Assembly (NCBI RefSeq): GCF_003335505.1
Contig: NZ_QPEX01000028.1
Location: forward strand, 228,973-292,972
Length of the DNA: 64,000 bases
Source of the DNA: Bremerella cremea
Lineage (GTDB): Bacteria; Planctomycetota; Planctomycetia; Pirellulales; Pirellulaceae
Reading direction: 5' to 3'
Each line of letters begins with the position of its first letter. The stretch's first letter is position 1. This document shows positions 27,409 through 35,768 of the stretch, piece after piece. Below the pieces are notes generated by a model. It had not been told where the DNA came from, made no database searches, and saw only the letters and a program-made list of their open reading frames with translations. A program made the position numbers and the translations under genes.

Positions 27409-28107
27409 TTAAGCCAAATCGAACAGCATGATTTCAGCGGCCTCGTTTGCTTCGATCTTAAGTTGCTGCTCATCGCTCACGGCAGCGCCATCGCTGGTGT
27501 TGAGCTGAATATCGTTGAGCGTGATGCTGCCACGTAACACTTGCAACCAGGCATGACGCTCTGGTGCGATTGGCAGTTCAACGCTCGCTCCGGCGTCGAG
27601 CTTGCTGAGGAAGATCTTGGCGTCTTGATGAATCGCCAACGATCCCTCCTCGGCATCCGGTGAAGCGACTACCCGCAAGCGGTTGTGTAACTGCTCGTCA
27701 GGGAATCGCTTCTGTTCGTAACTGGGCGTGTACCCTTTTTTGTCAGGGAATAGCCAGATTTGGTATAGGTGAACCGGTTCGGTTTCGGACGGGTTGAACT
27801 CGCTATGGGTGATGCCGGTTCCGGCAGTCATACGCTGGAACTCGCCAGGTCGCAGAACTTCGCCGTTGCCCATCGAGTCTTGGTGCGCGAGGGCGCCTTC
27901 GAGCACGTAGGTCACGATTTCCATGTCGTTATGGGGATGGGTACCGAAGCCTTGCCCAGGGGCAACACGGTCTTCATTCATAACCCGCAGCGCCCGATAG
28001 TGAACGTGTTGTCGGTCTTGGTAACCGGCAAACGAAAACGTGTGGTATGTATCAAGCCAACCATGATTCGCATGGCCACGGTCGGCGGCTTTTCGGACTT
28101 CAATCAC
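27409..28107 (-). CDS. pirin family protein (YhhW/quercetinase-like)
   Basis: A 232-residue bicupin. The metal ligands of the YhhW type are present at the expected positions: His57 and His59 in 'GTHPHNDMEIV', and His101 and Glu103 in 'GITHSEFNP'. YhhW-type pirins cleave quercetin in vitro; in many bacteria they are induced by electrophile or oxidative stress. A GTG start at 28107 with an AAGGAATC site fits the conserved N terminus, and it begins 12 bases after the SDR stop. The C-terminal cupin has no clear metal ligands, as is usual for the family. Confidence 0.92.
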   Translation of the reverse strand: MIEVRKAADRGHANHGWLDTYHTFSFAGYQDRQHVHYRALRVMNEDRVAPGQGFGTHPHNDMEIVTYVLEGALAHQDSMGNGEVLRPGEFQRMTAGTGITHSEFNPSETEPVHLYQIWLFPDKKGYTPSYEQKRFPDEQLHNRLRVVASPDAEEGSLAIHQDAKIFLSKLDAGASVELPIAPERHAWLQVLRGSITLNDIQLNTSDGAAVSDEQQLKIEANEAAEIMLFDLA

Positions 28108-28119
28108 GGCAGCGATTCC

Positions 28120-28875
28120 TTATTTGGCGAGGAAGCCGCCATCGACTGGCAGCGAGATACCGGTGGTGAACGAAGCAGCGTCCGAGGCGAGGTAGGCGAC
28201 GGCGGCGGCAATTTCTTCTGCGGTGGCAAGCCGATTCATCGGGTGCATGGCCGCCAATTGGCTCCGAGTTTCGGCACCAGGCTTACCGGCAAAACGATCG
28301 ATCATGTCGGTGGCCGTCGCGGCTGGGGCAACGGCGTTGATACGTATGTTTTGCTGAGCAAACTCCAACGCAGCCGTTTTCGTAGCACCCTCCACAGCAT
28401 GCTTGGATGCGTTGTAGATACTTGCCCCAGGCATCGCGACATGCCCCAAGATGCTGGACGTATTGATGATCACGCCTCCTCCTTGCTGAAGCATTTGCTC
28501 AATTTCGTACTTCATGCTGAGGAAGACCCCTAAGACATTAATATCAAACACGTGTCGGTAGGCGTCGACGGTGAAATCGGTGACTGGACCAGCTTGATCC
28601 ACGCCGGCGTTGTTAAACGCGATGTCAATTCGACCATATTGCTGGACGGCTGCAGCAATCAGATTTTTCACGTCGGCCTCTTGGGCGACATCCGTTTTAA
28701 CGAAGATTGCTTCGCCTCCATTTTCGCGAATCTCTTCGACTACCGCAGTCCCCTGCTCTTCCCGGCGCCCTGCGATAACGACTTTCGCACCTTGACGAGC
28801 AAAAAGCAGCGAAGTTGCCTTGCCGATGCCAGAGGTTCCGCCAGTGATCAACACGACTCTGTCTTGAAAGCCCAT
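28120..28875 (-). CDS. short-chain dehydrogenase/reductase
   Basis: A 251-residue cytoplasmic classical SDR. Cofactor-binding 'ITGGTSGIGKATSL' is at the N terminus, with an Arg-Arg just after strand 2 ('AGRREEQG') pointing to NADP(H). 'NNAGVDQ', the catalytic Ser in 'NTSSILGH' and 'YNASKHAVEG' with the Tyr-x3-Lys pair follow. The family reduces carbonyls or oxidises alcohols; the best named relatives are glucose-1-dehydrogenase-like enzymes, but the substrate is unknown. In this stress operon it may detoxify reactive aldehydes or quinones. A site like one upstream of marR lies in the gap before it. Confidence 0.93.
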   Translation of the reverse strand: MGFQDRVVLITGGTSGIGKATSLLFARQGAKVVIAGRREEQGTAVVEEIRENGGEAIFVKTDVAQEADVKNLIAAAVQQYGRIDIAFNNAGVDQAGPVTDFTVDAYRHVFDINVLGVFLSMKYEIEQMLQQGGGVIINTSSILGHVAMPGASIYNASKHAVEGATKTAALEFAQQNIRINAVAPAATATDMIDRFAGKPGAETRSQLAAMHPMNRLATAEEIAAAVAYLASDAASFTTGISLPVDGGFLAK

Positions 28876-28913
28876 CGCAGATTCCCTTAGATAGATTGAA
28901 ATCGCACTATTGA

Positions 28914-28928
28914 TATGTAAACTAAATG
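28914..28928 (-). promoter_or_regulatory. candidate MarR operator, copy 2
   Basis: On the minus strand this reads ATTTAGTTTACATAT. It matches the site before marR (AATTAGTTTATATGT) in all but three bases, and sits in the 69 bp gap between marR and the SDR gene, about 40 bases before the SDR start. The shared core is TTAGTTTAyATrT. Confidence 0.5.
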
Positions 28929-28944
28929 GCTAAAAAAAGAGATG

Positions 28945-29427
28945 TCAGGAATCTTCGTTGGTTACCGCTTGGCGTGATTTTTCTAACAAATCGATTAACT
29001 GCTGTAATTCTTCTGGGCTCAGATGGCCAATTAAGCGGCGGTGCATCTCCATTAAGGGTTGATCAATCTGGGCAAGTACGTCGAGAGCTTTCGGGGTGAT
29101 CATGACGTACACGACACGCCGATCTTTCTCGCATCGTACGCGACTCACTAGTTCTTGCTTTTCAAGTCGATCAATCAAGCCAGTGATAGCAGGCACAACT
29201 TGAATTAAGCGGCTGGCGATCTCCAGGGAAGGTAGCGGTTTACCCTCTCCGCGCAAGATACGTAGCACGTTGTATTGCGAGCCTGTCAAGTTGTACTCTC
29301 GCAGCAGGCGTCCAAGTCGATTGTGGAACAAATCGCTGGTCCGCAAAATATTGAGGATCGCTTCTTGCTCTTTGGACTCGAACGGTTCCCGCTTCTTGAG
29401 TTCGTCTAGCAAGCCAGGTGGCGGCAT
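28945..29427 (-). CDS. MarR family transcriptional regulator
   Basis: A 160-residue winged-helix regulator. 'LREYNLTGSQYNVLRILRG' begins the DNA-binding region, 'LPSLEIASRLIQVVPAITGLIDRLEKQ' is the recognition helix area, and 'VRCEKDRRVVYVMITPKA' is the wing with the conserved Asp-Arg-Arg. MarR proteins usually repress their own operon and release DNA on binding phenolic or electrophilic ligands or on Cys oxidation. It heads the operon marR-SDR-pirin-doxX. An AGGAGA ribosome site lies just before the ATG. Related AT-rich motifs before marR and before the SDR gene suggest autoregulation. Confidence 0.93.
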   Translation of the reverse strand: MPPPGLLDELKKREPFESKEQEAILNILRTSDLFHNRLGRLLREYNLTGSQYNVLRILRGEGKPLPSLEIASRLIQVVPAITGLIDRLEKQELVSRVRCEKDRRVVYVMITPKALDVLAQIDQPLMEMHRRLIGHLSPEELQQLIDLLEKSRQAVTNEDS

Positions 29428-29442
29428 ATCAATTTCTCCTAG

Positions 29443-29465
29443 ATGTAATTAGTTTATATGTAATT
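29443..29465 (-). promoter_or_regulatory. candidate MarR operator, copy 1
   Basis: The plus strand shows ATGTAATT repeated at 29443 and 29458, enclosing TTAGTTTATATGT, which also occurs in similar form at 28914-28928. It is 16 bases upstream of the marR start, overlapping where a promoter would lie, as expected for an autorepressor. Confidence 0.5.
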
Positions 29466-29664
29466 TATTCGCCAGGCAATATCGTTGCTAAGAGAATGTA
29501 GAAATTACCACAAAATTTCACCTCTGAGGGGGTGTCTTAATTTTTCGATTTTTATGGCAATTGTATTCCTAGGGGGGAACTGTGTTAAACTATGAGGGTC
29601 GATAGAGAATCTTTTCGGCCAATGTCGTCCTTCCTCACTTCTTATCCCCCCAGACAGCATTCCT

Positions 29665-31935
29665 ATGAATTGGTCAACCCACGCCGTAGTAGCGGCTCTT
29701 ATTTCCTTTATGGCTTCCCCGGTTTGGGCCGCCGACTTGTTGGTCGAGGCAGAAAGCTTCACCGATCATGGTGGCTGGAAGCTTGATACCCAGTTCATCT
29801 CCGAGATGGGCTCTCCTTATTTACTGGCCCATGGCCTTGGCCAGGCGTGCCAAGATGCCAAAACAGAGGTCACCTTCCCTGCCCCAGGTAAGTATCGAGT
29901 CTTTGTACGAACGAAAGATTGGGTTGCTCAGTGGGATGCCCAGGGAGCCCCAGGCAAGTTTCAACTGGCGATCGACGGAGAGCCTCTTGAAGAAACATTC
30001 GGGACGCAAAGTGCCGACTGGTTTTGGCATGACGGCGGTATCGTCGATATCGACAAAACCAAAGTCACGCTCAGCCTGAAAGATCTGACCGGCTTCGATG
30101 GTCGTTGCGACGCGATCTATTTCACCAACGACTTAAATGCGAAGCCACCCACAAGCGGCTCGCAATTGGCCAAGTGGCGTAAGAATAAGCTGGGCATTAC
30201 CGAAGACATCAAGGTGGAAGGTCCCTACGACTTGGTGGTTATCGGTGGTGGCTACTCTGGTATGGGGGCGGCAATCAGTGCGGCTCGCATGGGCTGCAAA
30301 GTCGCTCTGATTCAAGATCGCCCAGTTCTCGGAGGAAACGGCAGTAGCGAAGTCCGTGTGTGGGCGATGGGTTTGATTCGCCGTGGCAAGTATCCACGCA
30401 TTGGCGAGATCATCGACGAATTTGCCGATAGCGCCAAAAAGTCGCCGGGAACTTACGAAGAATTTGGCGACGATCAAAAAGAAGCAATCGTCCAAGCCGA
30501 ACCCAATATCGATCTGTTCCTCAATCATCATGCGAATCAGCTAGAGATGAAAGACGGCCAGATTTCGTCGGTGACCGCTTTCGATACCCGGACCAGCCAA
30601 GTGCGTGAATTCAAAGGCACGCTCTTCTGCGATGCAACCGGGCATGGCTCGATCGGTGCTTTGGCAGGAGCCCTTTACGATCAAACTGACAAGGGACGTA
30701 TGGGGATGAGCAATATGTGGCGGTGGGATGAAGCCGATCACGAAACAACCTTCCCCGAAACGCCGTGGGCGCTCGACTTGTCGATGAAAGACTTCCCGTA
30801 TCCCCGCGATCATCACGGGCAATGGTTCTGGGAAAGTGGGTTTGATAAAGACCCCATTCAGGGAGCCGAGGCAATTCGCGATTGGAACTTGCGAGCCGTC
30901 TACGGAGCATTCAATGCGATGAAGAATCGCGAAGGGGCTTCCAAGCATAAGAACGCCGAGCTGACTTGGTTGGCCTACATCGGTGGACCGCGAGAGTCGC
31001 GACGCTTGATTGGCGATGTGATCCTGACACAGGACGATATTGTCGACAAACGAGAATTCCCCGATGGCTGCGTACCAAGTACCTGGTCGATCGACTTGCA
31101 CTATCCGAAAAAGGAATTCGCTGACAAGTTTCCCGACAACCCTTTCATTTCGATTGCCGTGCATGATCGCCGCGTCGACCGAGGCTATGGTTATCCGGTT
31201 CCTTATCGCTGTTTCTACTCAAAGAACATTCCCAACTTATTCATGGCCGGTCGCTGCATTAGCGTGTCGCATGAAGCGCTGGGAACCGTGCGGGTGATGA
31301 AGACGTGCGGCATGATGGGGGAAGTTGTCGGCAAGGCGGCCTCGATCTGCAAGATTCACGATTGCTCGCCACGTGATGTTTACGAAGATCATTGGAGCGA
31401 AATGGACGAACTGTTGAAGTTGCCTGGGCAAGCTCGTCGCGAAACGGTGACTTCCCAAATCGAGATGCCGAAAGTCCTTCCCCCTGCTTCCAGCTATGGC
31501 CCTCCGAGCGGTTTAAATCCGACAGAAATGGCAGGAATTGTCGTCGACGACATCCAGGCCGAAAAAAGCGGTACGTGGACTGAAGGGACTGGGCTGAAAG
31601 GTTATGTCGGCTACGGCTATCTATACGCAGGCGAAAAGGGAGCCAAGGTTCGCTTTCCTGTCAAAGTCGAGAAGGGCGGGAAGTACGAAGTACGCTTGGC
31701 CTATCAGCCGCACGAAAACCGCAGCGAAGATGTTCATGTGACGGTTGCCGGCAAGCAAGCGAAAGACGCCCAAACGATCGATATGCGAAAAAAGCCTCCG
31801 ATCGAAGAAGGGTTTATCTCGCTTGGTGTATTTCCGTTTGAAGCGGGAGAGACCGCATATGTGGAAGTTGAAGGAAGCGGCAAGGGGAACGCCCATGCAG
31901 ATGCCGTTCAACTGCTGCCGGTCGATGCGAAATAG
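29665..31935 (+). CDS. secreted FAD-dependent oxidoreductase with N- and C-terminal beta modules
   Basis: A 756-residue protein with a Sec signal peptide (cleavage near VWAAD). Residues ~24-155 are a beta-rich module ('LLVEAESFTDHGGWKLD', 'PGKYRVFVRTKDW') like carbohydrate-binding domains. 'YDLVVIGGGYSGMGAAISAA' at ~190 starts the FAD-binding oxidoreductase core, with 'LGGNGSSEVRVW' and 'FMAGRCISVSHEALGT' as further marks. The last ~130 residues are a golvesin-like module similar to that of the gene at 6205-8277. It may oxidise a sugar or polysaccharide outside the cytoplasm. A membrane flavoprotein gene begins 9 bases after its stop, which suggests a shared transcript and electron transfer between the products. 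Confidence 0.88.
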   Translation: MNWSTHAVVAALISFMASPVWAADLLVEAESFTDHGGWKLDTQFISEMGSPYLLAHGLGQACQDAKTEVTFPAPGKYRVFVRTKDWVAQWDAQGAPGKFQLAIDGEPLEETFGTQSADWFWHDGGIVDIDKTKVTLSLKDLTGFDGRCDAIYFTNDLNAKPPTSGSQLAKWRKNKLGITEDIKVEGPYDLVVIGGGYSGMGAAISAARMGCKVALIQDRPVLGGNGSSEVRVWAMGLIRRGKYPRIGEIIDEFADSAKKSPGTYEEFGDDQKEAIVQAEPNIDLFLNHHANQLEMKDGQISSVTAFDTRTSQVREFKGTLFCDATGHGSIGALAGALYDQTDKGRMGMSNMWRWDEADHETTFPETPWALDLSMKDFPYPRDHHGQWFWESGFDKDPIQGAEAIRDWNLRAVYGAFNAMKNREGASKHKNAELTWLAYIGGPRESRRLIGDVILTQDDIVDKREFPDGCVPSTWSIDLHYPKKEFADKFPDNPFISIAVHDRRVDRGYGYPVPYRCFYSKNIPNLFMAGRCISVSHEALGTVRVMKTCGMMGEVVGKAASICKIHDCSPRDVYEDHWSEMDELLKLPGQARRETVTSQIEMPKVLPPASSYGPPSGLNPTEMAGIVVDDIQAEKSGTWTEGTGLKGYVGYGYLYAGEKGAKVRFPVKVEKGGKYEVRLAYQPHENRSEDVHVTVAGKQAKDAQTIDMRKKPPIEEGFISLGVFPFEAGETAYVEVEGSGKGNAHADAVQLLPVDAK

Positions 31936-31944
31936 TCCGCCAGT

Positions 31945-33678
31945 ATGACGGATGAACTTCAACCGACGGCCTCCTCGCCACGCAAACGCAAGCTAACCGT
32001 GCGGCATTTTTTGCTGCACGGTTATCGCTTTGCCGTGATTGCCGCGATTGCTGTACTGGTGCGGTGGCATGTTGCCGAAGAGAGTAACGCAAAACAAGAG
32101 CCTGTCGAGATTGCTCTCGTCCAGGTTCAACCATTTCTGCCAGAGGCCGCCATGCTCAGGGTGGCTACTGATCGCGAAGGGGCTTATATCGAAAACGCCC
32201 AGCAATCGCGTCTGGGCTGGGGGGTAACGACTTTACCCACGGCCCGTCAGTTAATTGGATTCTCTGGGCCGACCAATACGTTAGTTGTGTTAGATGCCCA
32301 GAATACCATTCGTGGCATCGAAATCCTTTCTAGCAAAGACACCCCCGAACACGTGGCAGCGGTCCGTCAGTCGCAATCGTTTAGCGAACAATTTGTCGGC
32401 AAGACACCTGAAGACCTGGCCGGTAAAAGCAGGCTCGATGCCGTCTCAGGAGCAACATTAACGAGCTTGGCGATTATTGAGTCAGTTGCCAAGGTGTTGG
32501 GAAGCGAGCCGCCTAACTACCGATTTCCACAAGAGATTCAACTCGAAGAAGTCGTGGAGATTTTGCCAGAGGCCGATAGCCTCGTGGCGAAAGCATCGCC
32601 TCAGGGGTGGTTCGAGATACGCGATTCCGCCGGACATTCGATCGGCACGGCTTGGCGAACAAGTCCTGCTGCCGATCATCATGTTGGCTATCAAGGTCCA
32701 AGCGATGTCCTGGTGGTGATGGACGCCGACGAGAAGCTGAAAGCGGTGACATTACGAGCAAGCTACGACAACGAGCCTTACGTACGCTATGTGCGGGAAG
32801 ATTGGTCGTTTCCGGAGTATCTTGCTGGTTACGATCTATCGCAATTGGCGGAGCTAGACATCGAGAAGGCAGAGATCGAAGGTGTCTCTGGAGCAACGAT
32901 GACCAGTCAGGCCGCGACCCAGGCCATCGGCATTGCGGCCGCCAAGGCATTGCAGCCGAAGCAAGAAATCGATGTCGCCCAGTCTTCAGCAACATGGATT
33001 GTTTTCAGTTGGCGCGATGCGGCAACGTTGGGGGTGATTGCAGCGGCGCTGGCAATCGCGTTTACCAACTTGCGCGGGAAGAAGTGGGTTCAATATGGTT
33101 TCGGTGCGTTGGTGATCGGCTACCTTGGTTTTTTTGCCGGAGACATCTTGTCGATGGCCCTGTTGGTCGGCTGGGCCGGTCACCCTATCGCGTGGGGTAA
33201 GTGTATCGGCTTGGTCGCGATCGGCTTGGCCGCATTTGTGGTTCCGCTGTTTAGTAAGAAGCAGCTTTACTGTAATCATCTTTGTCCGCACGGGGCCGCG
33301 CAGATGATGATTTTACGCGTGACCAAGAAATGGCACTGGACGCTGCCGAAGCGACTTCGCCCGATCCTCTCCGCAATTCCTGCCGTTTTGCTGGCCGTGG
33401 TGATTTTGATCGCTTTTTCAATAATCGACGGTAACCTGGCCGCGCTGGAGCCATTTGATGCGTATGTCCCCTCAATTGCTGGGTGGGCGTCTCTTTCGAT
33501 TGCCATGGGGGGGCTGATTTTCTCGGCATTCGTGCCGATGGGGTTTTGTCGCTACGGCTGCCCCACTGGCGCGGTGATTTCGCATGTTCGGTGGAATGCC
33601 TCTAGCGATCAATGGACGCTGCGCGATAGTGTGGCCACTCTTCTGCTGGGATTGGCCGTGATTTGCTTCTGGTGGTAG
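31945..33678 (+). CDS. membrane flavoprotein with two FMN-binding domains and two CX3CP motifs (PceC/NosR-like)
   Basis: A 577-residue membrane protein. A basic N terminus precedes one helix (~25-42). Two tandem FMN-binding domains follow, each with the SGAT motif to which ApbE-type transferases attach FMN: Thr171 (DAVSGATLTS) and Thr318 (EGVSGATMTS). Then come about five membrane helices with CNHLCP at 443-448 and CRYGCP at 535-540, the paired CX3CP motifs of PceC and NosR. The C-terminal ferredoxin domain of NosR is absent. It probably carries electrons between the membrane and the outer face. It lies 9 bases after the secreted FAD oxidoreductase gene. No apbE gene is in the window. Confidence 0.88.
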   Translation: MTDELQPTASSPRKRKLTVRHFLLHGYRFAVIAAIAVLVRWHVAEESNAKQEPVEIALVQVQPFLPEAAMLRVATDREGAYIENAQQSRLGWGVTTLPTARQLIGFSGPTNTLVVLDAQNTIRGIEILSSKDTPEHVAAVRQSQSFSEQFVGKTPEDLAGKSRLDAVSGATLTSLAIIESVAKVLGSEPPNYRFPQEIQLEEVVEILPEADSLVAKASPQGWFEIRDSAGHSIGTAWRTSPAADHHVGYQGPSDVLVVMDADEKLKAVTLRASYDNEPYVRYVREDWSFPEYLAGYDLSQLAELDIEKAEIEGVSGATMTSQAATQAIGIAAAKALQPKQEIDVAQSSATWIVFSWRDAATLGVIAAALAIAFTNLRGKKWVQYGFGALVIGYLGFFAGDILSMALLVGWAGHPIAWGKCIGLVAIGLAAFVVPLFSKKQLYCNHLCPHGAAQMMILRVTKKWHWTLPKRLRPILSAIPAVLLAVVILIAFSIIDGNLAALEPFDAYVPSIAGWASLSIAMGGLIFSAFVPMGFCRYGCPTGAVISHVRWNASSDQWTLRDSVATLLLGLAVICFWW

Positions 33679-33773
33679 TCCGACGTCGAAGTTCAGGCGA
33701 TTCGTCTCTATAATAAAACGGACGAAGTATCTTTTCTTATCCTGCACCTTCGTGAGACGAAAACGGCTGCCTT

Positions 33774-35585
33774 ATGACCGAAAAGAAGATGGGCCCCTAT
33801 CGGCTGGAAGCAACCATTGGCAGTGGCGGCATGGGAACGGTCTATCGCGGCATCGACGAACGAACCGGCGATAAGGCCGCCATTAAAGTCCTGCCCAGCG
33901 GAATGTCGCAAAACGAAGGGCTGCGCGAACGCTTTCAGCGCGAAATCGAAACGCTGCTACAGTTACGTCATCCGAACATTGTGCGGCTATATGGTTTTGG
34001 TGAGGAAGAGGGCGAACTGTTCTATGCGATGGAACTGGTCGACGGCAAAAGTCTGGCCGAAGTGATCGTGAAGAATCCGATTAAGAATTGGCGCACTGCG
34101 GTACGCTACAGCTTGGAAATCGCCTTCGGCTTGCGACAAGCGCACGACATGGGGATCGTTCACCGTGATATCAAACCGGCCAATATCCTGGTCACCAAGA
34201 ACGATAAAATCAAGATCCTCGATTTCGGCATTGCCAGGTTATTCGGGGCCACTGGGGTTACCATGGCCGGTGGGATCGTCGGTACCGCCGACTACATGGC
34301 ACCAGAACAAGCGTTTGGCGAAGGGGTAACGCCCAAGGCCGACCTTTATAGCTTGGGGGCCGTGCTTTATGCGATGCTGGCTCGACAGCCTCCTTTTCGT
34401 GGTAGCACGGTCGCCGAGATTCTCGATAAGCTCCGCTATTCCGAGCCGATTCCGATCGATCGCTTGGTCGAAACAATTCCGAACGACTTAGCGCAGCTTG
34501 TCATGCAACTGCTCGAGAAGAATCCTGATAAGCGTGTTCCAACAGCCCGGGTCCTCTGCCGCCGATTGGAGGCATTGCTCGAAATGCCTGAGGACACCGA
34601 TTTCGAGATGAACCTGGCCGATCATTCAACGCGGGTTCCTTCTTCTCCTGCGGACGAATATCAGTTGAAGTCTAGCGACGACGCTCCCACCCTGGAACCG
34701 AATGCCCGGCAATTGGCCGAAGCACCGACCATGAACTTGGCTGGTGACGAACCTTCAGCCGCGAGTGCCCCCTTGGGCAAAGGAGGCCAAACCGAGGCCC
34801 CGGCGACGATCGTGACGAACCGCTCGGATGATAAAGATTCTCCCAAGACACGCTTCACAACCGTCGCCGAGCAGCGGAAGAAGAAATCGGAAGAGGAAAA
34901 CCGACGAGAGAAAAGTAGTGCTTGGGTGAACTACTTGCAGATTGGTGGCTTGCTGGTCGCCCTCGGTGTGGTTGTTGCCGTCATGTTGATTGCTCCCCGC
35001 AAGCCTGACGCCGACATGCTGTATCATACGATCGAAACCAGCGTCAAAGATGGCAACTTGGGTGCGGTCGATAGTCAGATGGACGACTTCTTGGATCGCT
35101 TTCCGGAGGATTCTCGCTCGGAGTATGTGGCGGAATTGAAAGAAGAGTTGAATCTGCGGCGGCGGGAAAAACAATATCAAATGACCGCCATGCTGGGCAG
35201 CTCGCGCAAACAATTGCACCCCGTCGAACAGCTTTATCTGGAAGCGTTGAAAACGTACGACACCGACCCTTACGCAACCCGGCGAAAGCTGCAGGGGATT
35301 TTGATGACCTACGGGCCAATCGATTCGCAGCAAGGGGATATTGCCCGTTGTTTGACTTTAGCCGAACGACGTTTGAAGCAACTTAATGGGGTACTTGCTG
35401 CCCAGACGAATCAGCAAGCCGCGTCCATTCGCGAGCGTTTAGATTATGCCAAGCGAATTGCCCCAGACGACCCGGCCCGCGCCCGTCAGATTTATCAAGG
35501 AGTCTTGCAGTTATTAAGCGATCGCACATGGGGTAGCAACCTGTCTGCCGAAGCGGAAGCCGGGCTTGAATCGCTCCGTAGATAG
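33774..35585 (+). CDS. membrane-anchored serine/threonine protein kinase
   Basis: A 603-residue kinase with a complete active site: glycine loop 'IGSGGMGTVY', Lys38 in AAIKV, catalytic loop HRDIKPAN with Asp132 and Lys134, 'DFGIARL', and 'GTADYMAPEQ'. The kinase domain covers ~8-270. An acidic, Ala/Pro-containing linker (~280-385) follows, then one membrane helix ('IGGLLVALGVVVAVMLIA', about 390-407) and a ~195-residue C-terminal domain with helical repeats that should lie outside the membrane. It probably senses an envelope signal and phosphorylates cytoplasmic targets. It is 95 bases after the flavoprotein gene and is followed by a possible hairpin. Confidence 0.94.
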   Translation: MTEKKMGPYRLEATIGSGGMGTVYRGIDERTGDKAAIKVLPSGMSQNEGLRERFQREIETLLQLRHPNIVRLYGFGEEEGELFYAMELVDGKSLAEVIVKNPIKNWRTAVRYSLEIAFGLRQAHDMGIVHRDIKPANILVTKNDKIKILDFGIARLFGATGVTMAGGIVGTADYMAPEQAFGEGVTPKADLYSLGAVLYAMLARQPPFRGSTVAEILDKLRYSEPIPIDRLVETIPNDLAQLVMQLLEKNPDKRVPTARVLCRRLEALLEMPEDTDFEMNLADHSTRVPSSPADEYQLKSSDDAPTLEPNARQLAEAPTMNLAGDEPSAASAPLGKGGQTEAPATIVTNRSDDKDSPKTRFTTVAEQRKKKSEEENRREKSSAWVNYLQIGGLLVALGVVVAVMLIAPRKPDADMLYHTIETSVKDGNLGAVDSQMDDFLDRFPEDSRSEYVAELKEELNLRRREKQYQMTAMLGSSRKQLHPVEQLYLEALKTYDTDPYATRRKLQGILMTYGPIDSQQGDIARCLTLAERRLKQLNGVLAAQTNQQAASIRERLDYAKRIAPDDPARARQIYQGVLQLLSDRTWGSNLSAEAEAGLESLRR

Positions 35586-35652
35586 CCTGCTTATTATAGA
35601 GATCGTTTGGTTCATGCCGCTGGCTGCTCTAAGATAGAATTTATTGAGACCG

Positions 35653-35684
35653 GCGCGAAGCATTCCAGCACGGGATGCTTGCGC
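35653..35684 (+). terminator. imperfect hairpin after kinase gene
   Basis: GCGCGAAGCATTCC can pair with GGGATGCTTGCGC with one bulge and one mismatch. It lies ~70 bases after the kinase stop and has no T-run, so terminator function is doubtful. Confidence 0.3.
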
Positions 35685-35768
35685 AGGCTTCAACATGATC
35701 GTCGTTTGTAGACCTAAAACGGCTGTCTCCTTCCTCATTCTGCCTGCCTATTACCCCACTCCCTTAAA

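Noticed and set aside
27769..28533. 254-residue plus-strand frame across the pirin and SDR genes
   Set aside because: It is antisense to two genes with complete catalytic motifs and has no recognisable domain.
29540..29610. promoter TTGTAT/TTAAAC before the FAD oxidoreductase
   Set aside because: Both boxes are weak and the spacing is 18-19 bases; not distinguishable from chance in this A/T-rich stretch.
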